NCBI GenBank assembly: GCA_047495785.1
Contig: JBLDXI010000018.1
Location: 124,001-188,000 of the forward strand
Source of the DNA: Lepidodermella squamata
Lineage: Eukaryota > Gastrotricha
DNA length: 64,000 nt
Direction of reading: 5' to 3'
Under the pieces are notes generated by a model. It saw nothing but the letters and a program-made list of their open reading frames with translations, was not told the origin of the DNA and did not search any database. Shown one piece after another: positions 1 to 11,663 of the stretch. The position numbers and the translations under genes are program-made. Position 1 is the first letter of the stretch. Each line of letters starts with the position of its first letter.

Positions 1-558
1 AAGCTCCATAAGTGATGCTGCCGGCAACCTCTTCATCGATCGAATGGTAGCAGGATAGCCCCCGATGCGTCGCAGTTGCATAACAGAAAAGGGTAACAAA
101 CAAGAAACCACCGAGTCCTGGGCTAAACGCTGGCCGGGACATTGCTAAGCAGTTTTTCGCAGCTCAAAAAGTAATATGTATCTGTATTTGATTGCGATGA
201 CAAGCAAGCCTTTCGTCGCTATAGGCTACGCACCCTTTTCATACGACGGGCTTTGATGATCGAACGGCTTTTCAATTCGGGTAAACGCGTGAGACTGTTT
301 TGTCAAAAAGCGTCGTGGTAATTGAGATCAAAACGCAAAGAAATGGATACACATAAACGCAATACGGGAGGTACCTATGCGTTGCTTGTTTACAAAAAGT
401 GGTACAGTAACATTGAATTGAAGATGCGCATACAGCTATTTCCTGTAATCGCAACACTAATGCGGGGTGCTGGTCCATGTTGCGATAGAAAATGGTTGAG
501 ATGAAAGATGAGAAATGGCTGACTAACGAGTTCTCTGCGCGGTTAACCATCCAGCAAG
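1..558. other. Upstream flank, no gene recognised
   Basis: No convincing coding exon is visible. A 19-codon open frame enters from the left edge and ends at a TAG near position 58. It could be the tail of a gene outside the window, but nothing in it is recognisable. The rest is presumably the promoter region of the first gene of the Cys-rich array. Confidence 0.4.
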
Positions 559-1807
559 ATGGCTTTAATAACGTTTTTTGGAAAAATGAATGTTAGTTGG
601 TTCTCTGTCGGTTTCTTTTTAGGGTTTCTACATATAATAGAACCAACCGAAGGTCAGAGCGAAATTCTCCTGCGCTTTCAATTTTTTATGCAATTTTTTC
701 TCACAGGAATAGCATGCTTCGCTCACTCGACTACGAGAAGCATAGCTGCAGGTAAAACAGAGTCTGCTGCAGTCTCGAAAGGTTGCTCTGAATGCAGAGT
801 AAGAACGATTTAAGAACTAAACTTTAACGATCTATTTTTACTTTTTTTTTATTTTCGTAGAAATCTTTCTCAAAATACAACGCTTCTGGGGTTCTTACCA
901 TAACAGAACGTTGGCAATGTGAAACCAGTAGCAGATCTGCCACTGGACCTCGTCACGAAACCGTTTCGCTGACCTATTTTACAGGTACCTTCAACGAGAC
1001 ACCAGAACCCTTGTCTTGAAATACCTTTTCCAGACGTTTCGACCGAAATTCGTCAGTGTAATTGCTTCAGCGACTTGTGCAACTCTCTTGATGATTCCTT
1101 TTGTGGCGAGAGTAACACGTGGATAAGACGGCTCAAGTCTATCATCGACCAGCCGGAGTATAACAAACCAGTCAAGGCAAATAGTCGGCAGTGTTACAAG
1201 GCAACAAATAGCCGAGCAAGTGCCGGCTTCGATCCAACAGGAACCTACGAGGCTGAACGTGCTGATAGCTCAGCTTTTTCCTTTGAGAGATCAGCAAACA
1301 TCTCGAGAAATTGCAAGGAATGCAAGGTAAGCTGATACCCATAATTCGATATGGAACTTTGAATGGGGATTTCTCTAGAGATCAACACTAACATCGTACA
1401 ACAATGATGGTGTTCTTACTAATGACAAACGCGAATGGGAATGTACTTCGAGTCTCGGTGGCGGGTCTTTTGATAGCAAGAAGAAGCAATGCGTTCCTTC
1501 GATAGTTGCAACGGTTTCGACTGACGGCCGGTCTTTCTGGCGATCGGCTTGCACGTGCTGCAACGACCGTTGTAATGACGAGAGATTTTGCACCCTACAA
1601 TCAGCGACTTACAGCGGCGTTGATGGGCCCGAGCACGGAGTTCACGATCACAACATTGTCGAGGCGAGGTCCTTCCTAGCCAAGGCTAACCCTGGAGGAA
1701 AGCAGACGCTGATGCAGCGACGGAAAACCAATGGGATTGATGGTCGAAAACTCGCGTGTTACTCATTGATTCTGGCGGGACTGTTGGTTACGACTTTCGT
1801 AAAGTGA
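559..1807 (+). CDS. Secreted two-domain cysteine-rich protein 1 (Ly6/three-finger-like, probable GPI anchor)
   Basis: Inferred exons are 559-652, 707-798, 861-984, 1034-1326 and 1379-1807, giving 343 aa with all phases consistent. A signal peptide (about residues 1-31) ends at a phase-1 intron. Two copies of one domain follow, each split by a phase-0 intron just after a C-x-x-C-[KR] motif. Each domain ends in a CxCCxDxCN-like motif plus one more Cys, resembling the C-terminus of Ly6/three-finger and nematode ET-module domains. The first domain is odd: it reads CNCFSDLCN, so the second Cys of the CC pair is Phe. The last about 20 residues are hydrophobic, which suggests a GPI-anchor signal. 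It is the first of five tandem paralogs on this strand. A ligand or role cannot be read from the sequence; surface recognition is an inference. Confidence 0.78.
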
Positions 1808-2427
1808 CTTTAAACTGTTTTGTCCTCGTTGTTCGTTGGTATGGATTTCCGTGTCTCCCTCTTCAGAGTAGTAAATCGTGATGTTTCAAACGTTGATGCA
1901 TTCTTTCTTTTCTGAGTCTTGTGAGATCCTTTTACATAAGGATTTCGTACAGGAGGAGGGCGATATATGTTAGTGTTTCGCATAGTGCTCATTACAAGAG
2001 TTACTTGATGAGACAGAACATTCTTGGCTGAAAAAGAATTTGGCCACACTTCATTAAAATATTCCCGCCATCCCTATGCAACTCGGTATTCCGGAAAGTT
2101 AAGCTCCGATAGTTTTAAAAAATGAACAGCAGCAACGAATTCTCACATTTGTTGAATCCCACAGCCAATTCAAATTATTGAATCGGCAATCAGCCTTCAT
2201 CCTTTATACGTGTATGTCCATCTCAGGAAACATATGTTCGCATGTAATGATGGATGCCTCACTTTTCGTGGTAAGTAAACACTTTACAAGATAGTGCGCG
2301 CGATAAGGTGAGGAATTGATGAGCGCCTGTGAGCAAACACTCGGCCGCGTAAGTCGAGTGGCGTCGCGCGCACACCCCTCGCATCACTATCTCGCTGTTC
2401 GCACACAACCCTCTGTTAACCGTGAAA
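1808..2427. other. Intergenic region between array genes 1 and 2
   Basis: About 620 bp with no supported gene. An ATTAAA-type polyadenylation signal near 2052 is the likely 3' end of gene 1. The rest should hold the promoter of gene 2; I see no clear TATA box. Confidence 0.4.
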
Positions 2428-3445
2428 ATGTCTCGCTGCCTCATCACTGCGATAGCTATGGCTGCTATTGTGCTACCCCGATCAGCTGAAGGTTTGCTCG
2501 AATTCTTAATGGGGTTTCTGAATTTCGAATTTCTTTTCCTAGGTATCGATTGCTATACCTATCAAAACGGCTCCATCAACATGACTATCGAGACTGGCTG
2601 CTCAGAATGCAGAGTAAGCTCCCTAAATAAAATCAGAGGATTAAGGCGTAAAATTGTTTATTTGCAATAGAAAATGTACCTCAAATTTAACATGACGAAA
2701 GAAGGCTTCCAAGCAGAATCTGCGGAGGGGTGGTACTGTGAGCGTAACGTTAGGACAAGCCTTTGCCCCGATTTAGAAACAATATCTGTCTCTTACTACG
2801 CCGATGGTCGGTCAGAGACTCGTATTTGCTCTTGCTGCACTGATTACTGCAATGGGGCTAAACAATTTTGCGATGAGAAGAATCAAATAGTCCGTAAAAT
2901 CAAAGGCATGGTCGCAAATCAACAGCCATCGCATCCAAGAAGCAAATTCTTGCCGAAAAAGTTTAGATCGAGGTTCAATTACGGCACTTTGTTCTGCTAC
3001 AACAACACCGAGGCTTCTGAGAGATTGCTAATCGATGGTTGTAAAGAGTGTAGGGTAAGCATTTTGGTTTCTCATATTGAATATATTTATCCTAAGGACA
3101 TTTCAGAAAGTAACTTTGCAGACTAAAACTTGCGGGGAGATTGACAAGGACGAGCAGATCTGGGAATGTGTTAATGACGACGAATTTCCTTTCAACATTC
3201 AGCCGAGAAGTAGTCGGAGTCGAAATTCTGACTGTTCGCCGTTTGTCTCAGCCGTGGTTTCAACGGACGGGTCATCCTTGGTCGAGGCAACTTGCACGTG
3301 TTGCCAGGATGGTTGCAACGATGCTAATTTCTGCAAATACAACAAAATTTCCAATGTGCTAATATCTGAAGGCCCTTCTCGGAGACTAGCTGCATTTTCT
3401 CCTATTCTTATTTCAACCATAATTTTTCACTACTCCTTATCATAG
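2428..3445 (+). CDS. Secreted two-domain cysteine-rich protein 2 (Ly6/three-finger-like)
   Basis: Exons are 2428-2491, 2543-2613, 2671-3054 and 3107-3445, giving 285 aa. The start is the first ATG, which opens a signal peptide (about residues 1-21) ending at a phase-1 intron, as in genes 1 and 3. Domain A runs from ID-CYTY through GCSECR, a phase-0 intron, W-x-C and CSCCTDYCN to a final FC, ten cysteines in all. Domain B repeats the layout with CKECR, an intron, IWEC and CTCCQDGCN. The C-terminal stretch from about RLAAFSPILI onward is hydrophobic, as expected for a GPI signal. Two AATAAA signals follow the stop. This is the cleanest example of the family and I used it to model the other members. 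Molecular function is unknown. Confidence 0.82.
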
Positions 3446-3451
3446 AATAAA
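3446..3451 (+). terminator. Polyadenylation signal of array gene 2
   Basis: AATAAA lies directly after the stop codon of gene 2, with a second copy at 3465-3470. It marks the probable 3' end of the transcript. Confidence 0.6.
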
Positions 3452-3747
3452 TTGAATAGATTAGAATAAATCATAGATTGAGACTTCGCTATTTAATTGA
3501 AGCAGTCGTCACTAACTAGTAGAGCTGCCGAATTCGTGTCAACAAGGTGTTTCCATTCAATGAGAAAGCGGGAGAACAATGAAAAATCTTGTTACTTGTA
3601 GCTTCATTCCCCGCTGGCCGTAGCAGCGACTGTGAAGGCACGTGCATTGTTACAGCAACGTAGTGCTCGCCTAATGAGTGGAGGATAATTTAGTAGTAGT
3701 GATAAGGCGCTACAACCGCCTCGTTGCTAATATTTCGTGCAGTAAGT

Positions 3748-5058
3748 ATGAATTTGCTGTTCAAGTTGGCTATAGCCGCAGCGATTTGCTTCGTAGCCGA
3801 TTTCCTCGAGCCTGTTCATGGTATGGGGCTGGCTTAATATCGCTGAATTGTTTATGTTACCCTGAATCCTCCAATAGGAGTTTCATGCTATACCTACTAC
3901 ACAAATTCAACGGTCCCTGACGAAACATACGCCTCCGCTTTATTTCAATTAAATGCGACTTTGGTGCAAGGCTGTTCAGCTTGCACGGTAAAACTTCGAA
4001 ACATGCTAATTCTCTGAACTATATTTTCATAATTCAGAAATTCTACCTGAAGACGAAAAATTCAACATCAGAGCGCTGGGACTGTGAAACAGAGGGTGAT
4101 GCTAGCTTGTGCCGGGAATATGTCGATGCGACTTTCCATACGGTTGGAAATATAAATGAGACTCGAATGTGCACCTGCTGCGGGTATTTCATCTGATAAA
4201 ATTTATTTATAACTTGATGAATTTTGAATTATAGGAATTCGTGCAACAATTACAATTTCTGCTCCGACAAATCTGAATATATCCGCAGGATTAGATCTGT
4301 TCTTTTCGATAAGGACCTAAGTGAGTTCATCCTGATATGATAGTCTCTTCCAGTCTTTACTGCTAAATTTAGCCTCGACAACTTCGCTAAGCACTCCATC
4401 AGCCGGGAACTCTAGCTCAACTACATCTGGGATTCAGACCACAGAATCTACAACTGGTTCCTCTCCAAGTAGTCCCATGCCCAATACTACACAATCCTTA
4501 ATCGGAAATCCTCTGATTTGCTACAGCTTTCAAACGAATGATTTACGGCCAAAATCACCTGGCAGCTTTATAAACGCAAGTGGGGTCGTGAAAGGTTGCA
4601 AAAATTGCAAGGTGACCTGCCAATTTGAAACCAAGCCAGAATTTATTTTGTAATTTTGATAGAAAACATCTGTGTTCACGGCAACTTATTCTTACCGAAT
4701 GGAGTCAGAATGCGAGACCTCTTACTCTCTCACAGACCCAACAACTCCATTATGCGACGAATGGATAGGGGGAAGGCTTTATCTAAGTGGAAATTCTGCA
4801 TCAAACAGCCGACAATCTCATCTCATCTGTTCCTGCTGTTCTGATAAATGCAACGATCCGGAGGGGTTTTGCAACCTCGAGCTGATTACCGGAATGTTAG
4901 ACCCAAGAACTGTGGCTAAAGTCGCGCCACGTGAAGACAATTCAGGATCTAAACGGACTAATGTAGTGAGCGGAGGAAATTCGCTACAAATAGGCAACAA
5001 TTTCAGCTTATTGTTAACTTTTGCTGTGCTGCTGAGTGGGAGGTGTACCGGGACATGA
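3748..5058 (+). CDS. Secreted two-domain cysteine-rich protein 3 with Ser/Thr-rich linker
   Basis: Exons are 3748-3820, 3878-3987, 4038-4183, 4235-4320, 4373-4611 and 4663-5058, giving 349 aa. The start opens a signal peptide that ends at the family's phase-1 intron. Domain A ends in CTCCGNSCN, with an extra intron inside this motif; the donor was chosen because it keeps CCxxxCN in frame. A linker of about 45 residues rich in Ser and Thr, probably O-glycosylated, separates the domains and is absent from genes 2, 4 and 5. Domain B has CKNCK and CSCCSDKCN but lacks the usual W-x-C in its middle. The hydrophobic tail ends in a short polar stretch. It is the most diverged and most intron-rich member of the array. 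Confidence 0.72.
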
Positions 5059-5551
5059 CATACGCATTTGCACCAATATCGAGCCGAAAGAATGGTTACT
5101 GATATCGATTTTTGGCCAATCAATCAAACTCCACCGACAAATATGAAAATAGTGCCTTTATTTATTATTTTCGTATTTATCATGGAAAGTTGTAACCCTA
5201 AATTGATTTCAGGAAGTTTTACACGTTGAACACGATGAAGTAAAGTTTTGATGGCATATCTAGTTGAACCGCCAACGCATTTTTTCAAGTGAAGAAGCGC
5301 AGCATTCCACACACAACAGACGAAAAAACTTGATGAAACAATGCAGGCCTTTGTTTCTGATGCCCATTGTAAACGAAAGTAGATGAAAAGTACGCATCAG
5401 ACTGCGAAGTGAGCTGCGATTCACAAGGGATCTACGCGAATGAGCCGTCATTGAGAAGGCGCTATTTAAAAACAACAAAGAAGATGCGCGCGCGCGCGCT
5501 TTGCGGCTGTTGTTCATTTTTGTTTACTTTTCGCTCGCAGTATTTTCAAAA
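5059..5551. other. Intergenic region before array gene 4
   Basis: About 490 bp without a supported gene. It contains a TATA-like CTATTTAAAA near 5462 and a short (CG)n microsatellite at about 5487-5498, just upstream of gene 4. Confidence 0.4.
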
Positions 5552-6582
5552 ATGCACTTTCGAGCGCTGGTTATCGTTGCGCTTTTAAACTTCTGCCCGA
5601 AAAGCGCCTCTGCGCTTTCTTGCTATGTTTACAATACAACAAGCTCATCAATCACATCCGAAATTTTTCTAAAATCTGCTTCAATAGTTACTGGCTGCAA
5701 AAGCTGTCAGGTATATTAGATTTATCAAATAATGAAGTTTCTCGTATTTGTCTCTGTATTAACAGAAAACTGTGAGTAAATCCGTAGTTGATGGAACTAC
5801 AGCTCAGAGCCACCTCTGGCAATGTGACATGATCTCAGTTTCAGTGGAGTGTCGCGATACAGTTTACGCTTCTTTTTTCGGCGACGGTCTGACCGAGTCA
5901 CGAATTTGCGCTTGCTGTAAAGATTCGTGCAATGGCGTCAATTACTGTGATGACACGAACGAGTACATCGTTCGGATAAGGCAGGCCCTGAAAGGATCGA
6001 CAAAGCCAACGGCTGCGATTAAGAGCGATATTGAATGCTACAGCGGATTACCTCAGAACGGAGCTGCCTTTGCCACGTCTACAAAACTTATTGGACCTTG
6101 TAAAGAGTGCAAGGTGAGACTAAACCAGGCGATAGCTTTAAAATATTTGCAATTTGAAAATGCAACCAAAAATTCAAAAAATGTAAAAAATTATGGGTTT
6201 TACACCGATGCTTTCCTTCTATTAGAAAACAAGCCAGCTCAACATTATGCCATCGGTTAATATGACATTCGCCTCGGACGAATACACCTGCAGCGCTTCC
6301 TATTCCGGCGGAACTGATAAATGTCGTAATTACATAGCAGCCACGATAGCCACAGATGGAACATCCCAAAGTTCTTACTGCACTTGCTGCGACAATCAAT
6401 GCAACAGCGAGTCATTCTGTAAATTATCCGGCAGCTTTGACAATAGCAACAGCAATCTAGCTACCACGCCTGGCTCTCTCTTAAATGCGACAACAATGGC
6501 AAGCAGGACTAGCCATGGCAACACGGCGCGGGCCAACTTACTCACACTGGCTGTAATCACCCTGCTGAAAACGGCCATGTGA
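5552..6582 (+). CDS. Secreted two-domain cysteine-rich protein 4 (Ly6/three-finger-like)
   Basis: Exons are 5552-5710, 5766-6113 and 6226-6582, giving 287 aa. The signal peptide (about residues 1-22, ending near SASA) is fused to the first half-domain, so the phase-1 intron of genes 1-3 is missing. Domain A has CYVY, GCKSCQ, an intron, LWQC and CACCKDSCN. Domain B has ECYS, CKECK, an intron, YTC and CTCCDNQCN. Both internal introns are phase 0 at the same place as in the paralogs. The final 20 residues are hydrophobic (probable GPI signal), and AATAAA lies at 6619-6624. This is a short form of the family with no linker. Confidence 0.8.
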
Positions 6583-6729
6583 ATGACTGTTTACGCGCGC
6601 GCGCTGACAATTCAGAAAAATAAATCCAGAGGTTTTTGAAAAAATTGTTTTTCATTTCAAATCAATGGTCACTGCTGTTGAGAGAAAGATTATACCTTAG
6701 ACCTAAATTCTGTTTCTGGAAGAGCAACC

Positions 6730-7844
6730 ATGGGAAGAATTTGCTTTGTAGTTATGCTAATGGTACTGCTTGCATTGTTTAAGCGATCTGACGCGTTATC
6801 TTGCTATTCTTACGACTCATTTGCTGAGGTTGAAGATGACGTCAAATCTTTCGGCATCCCTTCAACCGTGAATACAACTTCTTTCGTGAAAGTTGCCAAA
6901 TTAGCGAGAAACTGCTCAGCATGCAAGGTGAGTAAGCCCAGACTTTCAACTTGAAAATCCATCAAATTATCTCTGTGAAGAAAACGTCAACGAGAACAAG
7001 TGCTTTCGGAATGGTTCCGGTTGTCGAAAGTTGGATTTGCGAGCCGATAAGGCGCGATCACCTATACACTTGCAAGGCATCAGTTTACGTCACTTACTCA
7101 TCTGGAGGCCGTGGCCTGGTCAACTCGAAAACTTGCACCTGCTGCTCAGATGCCTGCAATGACGCGTCTTTCTGCAACGAAACCACGCCTCTCGTTGTTA
7201 AGATGAAATCAATGATAGCGGCTTCAGTTTCCCGCCAGGATGATACGAAACCAATAAGGTGTTTCAATGTCTCTATCAGCAGTGGCGATTCTAACAAGAC
7301 AACCTTCGAAAAAAGCGCCAAAATAATCCGAGATTGCAAGGAGTGTAGGGTAATCTTTCTTAAAATCTGGCATTTATCCTTTTTTGCAATAACTTTTCTA
7401 TAGAAAACATCCTTGGCCATGAAATTGAGTGGAGGCTCAACGATATCTGAAGATCAGTGGGAGTGCGGGAAATCTTTCAGATCGGCAACCCCCGATGGGA
7501 GATGCGTTTCCCAAGTTACCGGGCACGTGTTTCTCGACGGATCTTTCTCGAATTTTCAATGTTCATGTTGCTCAGAGGCCTGCAACGGAGCGGGGTTTTG
7601 CTCCCTTCTCGAAGCGGCAGTCAGCCAGGCTAAATCAGCTGTTCCAGCAAGGAATCTTGGCCTGAAAGTAGCTACTCCGAATTTAATGACCACTGTTAAG
7701 TCTAACATCACAATGCAGTCTTCGAGTCCTTTAGTGAGTAAAAAGAAGATCCATCGGTGGAGGACCACCTCATCTTCCAGCCGGTCGAATTTTAACTTTC
7801 TACTCGTTTGCGCATCTGTCTTAATGCTAAATAAAATTGCCTAA
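6730..7844 (+). CDS. Secreted two-domain cysteine-rich protein 5 (Ly6/three-finger-like)
   Basis: Exons are 6730-6927, 6981-7349 and 7404-7844, giving 335 aa. As in gene 4, the signal peptide (about residues 1-22) is joined to the first half-domain without an intron. Domain A has CYSY, CSACK, an intron, WIC and CTCCSDACN. Domain B has CFNV, CKECR, an intron, WEC and CSCCSEACN. A basic Ser-rich stretch comes before the hydrophobic tail, which fits GPI attachment. AATAAA overlaps the last codons at 7830-7835. It is the last gene of the array and converges on the GPCR gene, with about 106 bp between the two stop codons. Confidence 0.8.
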
Positions 7845-7950
7845 TATTTATCACTTGAATATATATTATCAAAAATCAACTGTTGAAAATGCATCTCATT
7901 TATTTTTGACCTTAACTCTTGTAGAAAACGTTCGAACACGTTATACGTCA

Positions 7951-9558
7951 TCAGGCAGCACTAGTTTGCTGGTCGGTACTACTAGCTTTGTGCGCCAGAT
8001 GGAGGTCATTCTCGCACAAATTCGGGCTCTCCTCAGTAGCAGGTGTCTCGGCATCAATAACTGATGGCCCAACAACTGGTTGCTCAGCCTCCTCGGCCAA
8101 TTCATTCCCAGGTTCCATTGATTCAGGCTTAGGACTGCGCGCTTCAGCTGACATGTCCACCGAGGGTTGCCTTGACGCCATTTTGAAGCGTTTCAGCGCT
8201 CCAGGGCCGCCGACTTGGGTTAATTTTGCAAAAATAAATGTAGTAGCTCCGCCGGCTAGCATAGCTGCCTCTGAGCTGCGTGGCTCGAAGACTTGCTCAT
8301 CACCGGGTGTCAACAGTTTCTTCGCCACTGATTGCCGCTGAGAAGAGGTGGTATCCCGATCGCATTTCACGCTAGGCCTACTCACAGCGCTTCCACCAGG
8401 CCTCGAATGGCCCTCGCGGTACAACGCAGCGTAGTAAAGCAGTGAGTTAAACGCTGGGTTGGTCGAAGCGAGAAAGATGAAGAAGCGCAGGATAATCATT
8501 TCGCTAGACGACAGGCTTGGATACGCACGGAAAAAGTGAACCAGTTGAAAGACTACTATAGGCGTCCAGCACGTGAAATGAACTACTTGAATGACAATCG
8601 ATAGCAGCGTAACGCTACGCCGCCGTTTTTCAGCCCTTTCCAGTCGTTTTGAAGTCGTTGCTGCTAGAGTCGATAACCGCTTGTTGCCATTCCCGTTCTT
8701 CTCAAGAAGCGCTGTAGATAGCCGGGTCGATCTTTCGGCTGATGATTTCATCATAAAAACTTTGGCTACGATCTGGCCGTAGCAGAACGGGAAAAGAACC
8801 GCTGGGATAACTAGCAGCACAACAGTAGATTGAAGGACTTTGTAAGACTCGATAAATTCTCGCGACAGGACGTAGGACGCTTCCTCTTCCTCCTCATCTT
8901 GAGCCATGACCGTGCAAACTAAATTTTTCTCGTCGAATTCATATTGATCGTGGCTGATTGCTATAATCGAATTCATGCTAAGAGGTATTAGCCAAACCAC
9001 GGCGATAGCGCTCAGGGCTATCGGTCGCCTCAGCAGAGGATTTGGCTTAAATGGATGAATGACACTTATGTAACGTTCGATTGCGATAAGGCACAGAGTT
9101 AAGGAGATGGCGTCTGGAAAACACATTTGCACAACCGGGAATAGTTTACATATCACCCGGCCGAAATGCCAAAATGGCGTCCAGGTTTGAACCAAGTTGA
9201 ATGGTACATTAATAACAGGCCATAGAACATCTGTAACTAGAAGGCATACCACGTAAGGATTCGTAACCAGCGGAATTCGGTTTTTCCTCTTTGAGATAAG
9301 CTGCTGGATCGTTATGATGTTGAGGATAATTACTACGATGAGATTGGCGATGTAGAGAACGGTCAGTGTCCACTGAAGAGGCGCGTCTTCGTTTGCGTAG
9401 GAGGATTGCTGATCTTCCGCGTTGCTCGAGGCTCCCAGGCCCAGTCCACCCTGGATCATTCTGCCTTCTATGTAAGACCCGTCATCTTCGTACAACTCGT
9501 CGAGGGGGTCGGCGGTTGTCGACTCTATTTGCGGAGCCTGTCTGATAACAGTAGACAT
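7951..9558 (-). CDS. Intronless class A (rhodopsin-family) GPCR 1
   Basis: This 535-aa single-exon receptor has seven transmembrane segments. Visible hallmarks are an acidic extracellular N-terminus (residues 1-60), an Asp in TM2 (about residue 110), Cys137 at the start of TM3 paired with Cys215 in the second extracellular loop, ERY (161-163) in place of DRY, CWTP in TM6, and NPAFN in TM7 where the family usually has NPxxY. A long Ser/Pro-rich cytoplasmic tail follows. The layout resembles peptide or amine receptors of invertebrates, but the ligand cannot be named. It is clearly paralogous to the receptor at 11664-13718, sharing VTNPY, LFPD-like and NPAFNSLLY blocks. The start is the only ATG before TM1 in frame. 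Confidence 0.88.
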   Translation of the reverse strand: MSTVIRQAPQIESTTADPLDELYEDDGSYIEGRMIQGGLGLGASSNAEDQQSSYANEDAPLQWTLTVLYIANLIVVIILNIITIQQLISKRKNRIPLVTNPYVVCLLVTDVLWPVINVPFNLVQTWTPFWHFGRVICKLFPVVQMCFPDAISLTLCLIAIERYISVIHPFKPNPLLRRPIALSAIAVVWLIPLSMNSIIAISHDQYEFDEKNLVCTVMAQDEEEEEASYVLSREFIESYKVLQSTVVLLVIPAVLFPFCYGQIVAKVFMMKSSAERSTRLSTALLEKNGNGNKRLSTLAATTSKRLERAEKRRRSVTLLSIVIQVVHFTCWTPIVVFQLVHFFRAYPSLSSSEMIILRFFIFLASTNPAFNSLLYYAALYREGHSRPGGSAVSRPSVKCDRDTTSSQRQSVAKKLLTPGDEQVFEPRSSEAAMLAGGATTFIFAKLTQVGGPGALKRFKMASRQPSVDMSAEARSPKPESMEPGNELAEEAEQPVVGPSVIDAETPATEESPNLCENDLHLAHKASSTDQQTSAA

Positions 9559-11663
9559 GTTGCTCCGACCTTCACTAGTCAGCGTATTTCATTTTAAAAG
9601 TCGCCTCGTGAAGCCACCCTTAGCAAATAAATACATTACAAAATAATCACCTAGTAAATATTAAGCGTTCATTTATAAACCTGACAAGGCTACAGCAGCC
9701 ACACTTAAAGTTAGGGAATAAAGCAAAATCAAAAGGAGCACCTAGAGCGGAGATATTCGGAGATATGGCAACCAAATCATCGGAAATTAAACACATTTTC
9801 CGGTTGATCGTGACATGGCTATTATTGGGACGACCTCCAAACATCTTTCAATACAAATATGTTACCAATAAAGAATTGAACAGAGCTATTCTGAGGGAAA
9901 TGATTAAGATGGTTCTCACGTACTGCCCGATATGCTGTGTATTAGTACACAGTAAAATCGTTATTTGATGAAAATCTGAAGTATCCTCAATTTTGCCTAT
10001 CGGGCACATCCTAGATTGAAGGTTCTCTTTCTCTACGACTGAAGAACTCAAGTAGCTCTGATGATATAGGAGACAATTAATAGATTAAGGTGAGTTCTTG
10101 AATGGGTATAGTATAATTGGGATGATGTGAAGAACTTGGCTATGAAGAAACAGCCAGAGCGATTACAGGTGGCGAAAAATAGAACTTCAGTCTGATTTTC
10201 TTCCGCTCGGGATTCGACAGACTGTGGTTTCAAAATATTTGCGCACTACTTGTTATTGAAACGTGACTCATGCTTGATTATTTCAGAGGTTAGCAAGTTA
10301 ATATTTTTTATTATTTGCTCATAATCCGATATGGCTCTATAATAAAAGTAGTACCGCGGCCTCGCATCATTTAATCGCTGCGATAAGGTAACCAAAACCA
10401 TCGCAGAGGAAGTGCGCGCTCCGATCAGCCAACGCAAAACACACACTCGCGGCGGCCAGGGCTGAAAGCACAGGCATAAGTATACACACATAACCAACAT
10501 ACCGGAAATACTACAGTGCAATGAATGCAGTTTTCTAATGGCATGAACTGAAAGCTGGTCACTCATCATCAGCCCTCATCTGGTACATGATTCCTGCAGA
10601 CACATATAAGTTGTGTCACAAAAAGGGGTGCTGATTTTATATTTAGCCGCTTATTTTATTGTTGAATCGACAAATGCAAGCTATAATGTATAAAAAATGC
10701 TATATATTTTACTAAATGTGAGACCGGCGCCTTTTCATCTTCAAATCAAGCGGGCGTATCCGCTCCGCTGCGATTTATTGCTATAAAAGAAACACACTTA
10801 TTCTTAGCGTAAAGAGACATTGTACAATAAAACCTCGGATTTCCTATCGTAATACTTGAAGAAGCGAAAAGCGAATGAGTGTGCTGATGGTAAAAGCACT
10901 GATTTCTTACGCCTTTAAATCCCTATGGGATATCGTAGACGTGTTTAATTGCTTCCTCGCATCTCACAGTTCTGTCTTCACATTGGCTAGATAAAAGCCC
11001 TAATTTGGGAAATTTCAATTTTTATTAAAACCATGTGATTGGGAGCATGGTGGGAAGAATCTTATCATGTTCAATCGTGATTGTTGGTCAATCAATATAA
11101 ACTCAAGCTTCATTGGAAAAAGGCTAGATAATTTCTGTTATAACATGTGAATAAAACCGGTTAACAAAAGAGATGTGGCTTTATTACCTCGCCGCTATGT
11201 AAAAAAAATAAAGCAGCCCGAGGCGAGCGGCTGGTGCTAGGCTAGTAGCATTGCGTCGGGGCATTTAAATTTTAATAAAGCGAATCGATGCCTACCACAA
11301 CGACAGCCCAGTATTTCCCCTGCCTCGATGGCGAAAAATTGTGTATTCGAATTACAGCACCACTGTGCTGCATGTAGTAAGCTACAAAGACCAGGAAATG
11401 CCTAGCTAATCAGCCGCGCTCATTCTGATGTGTCGATATTATGCGATATAAAACATGAATTTTAATGAAATGAAATGCGTGTATAATGGTAATGAAATAA
11501 CGATATCATTCGCGTGTGATGGGATGCACTTCTAAACAACGCAAAAAAAACTGGAGCGGACGATAATGGAATCGAATTCGATCGCTGTAACGCATCAGTT
11601 GACTAATGTCCCGAATACAACAATTTTATCTGGTTTTATTTATCAAACCAAGCATGCAACATT
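9559..11663. other. Intergenic region between the two GPCR genes
   Basis: About 2.1 kb in which I find no supported gene or clear repeat. Short open frames on both strands lack family features and look random. Confidence 0.5.

Noticed and set aside
559-7844. Three-finger venom toxin cluster
   Set aside because: The CCxDxCN ending is shared with many non-toxic surface proteins. Two domains plus a probable GPI tail argue for membrane-bound proteins, and nothing indicates venom.
9647-10569. Several open frames of 60-107 codons between the GPCR genes
   Set aside because: No signal peptide, motif, splice context or paralog supports any of them.
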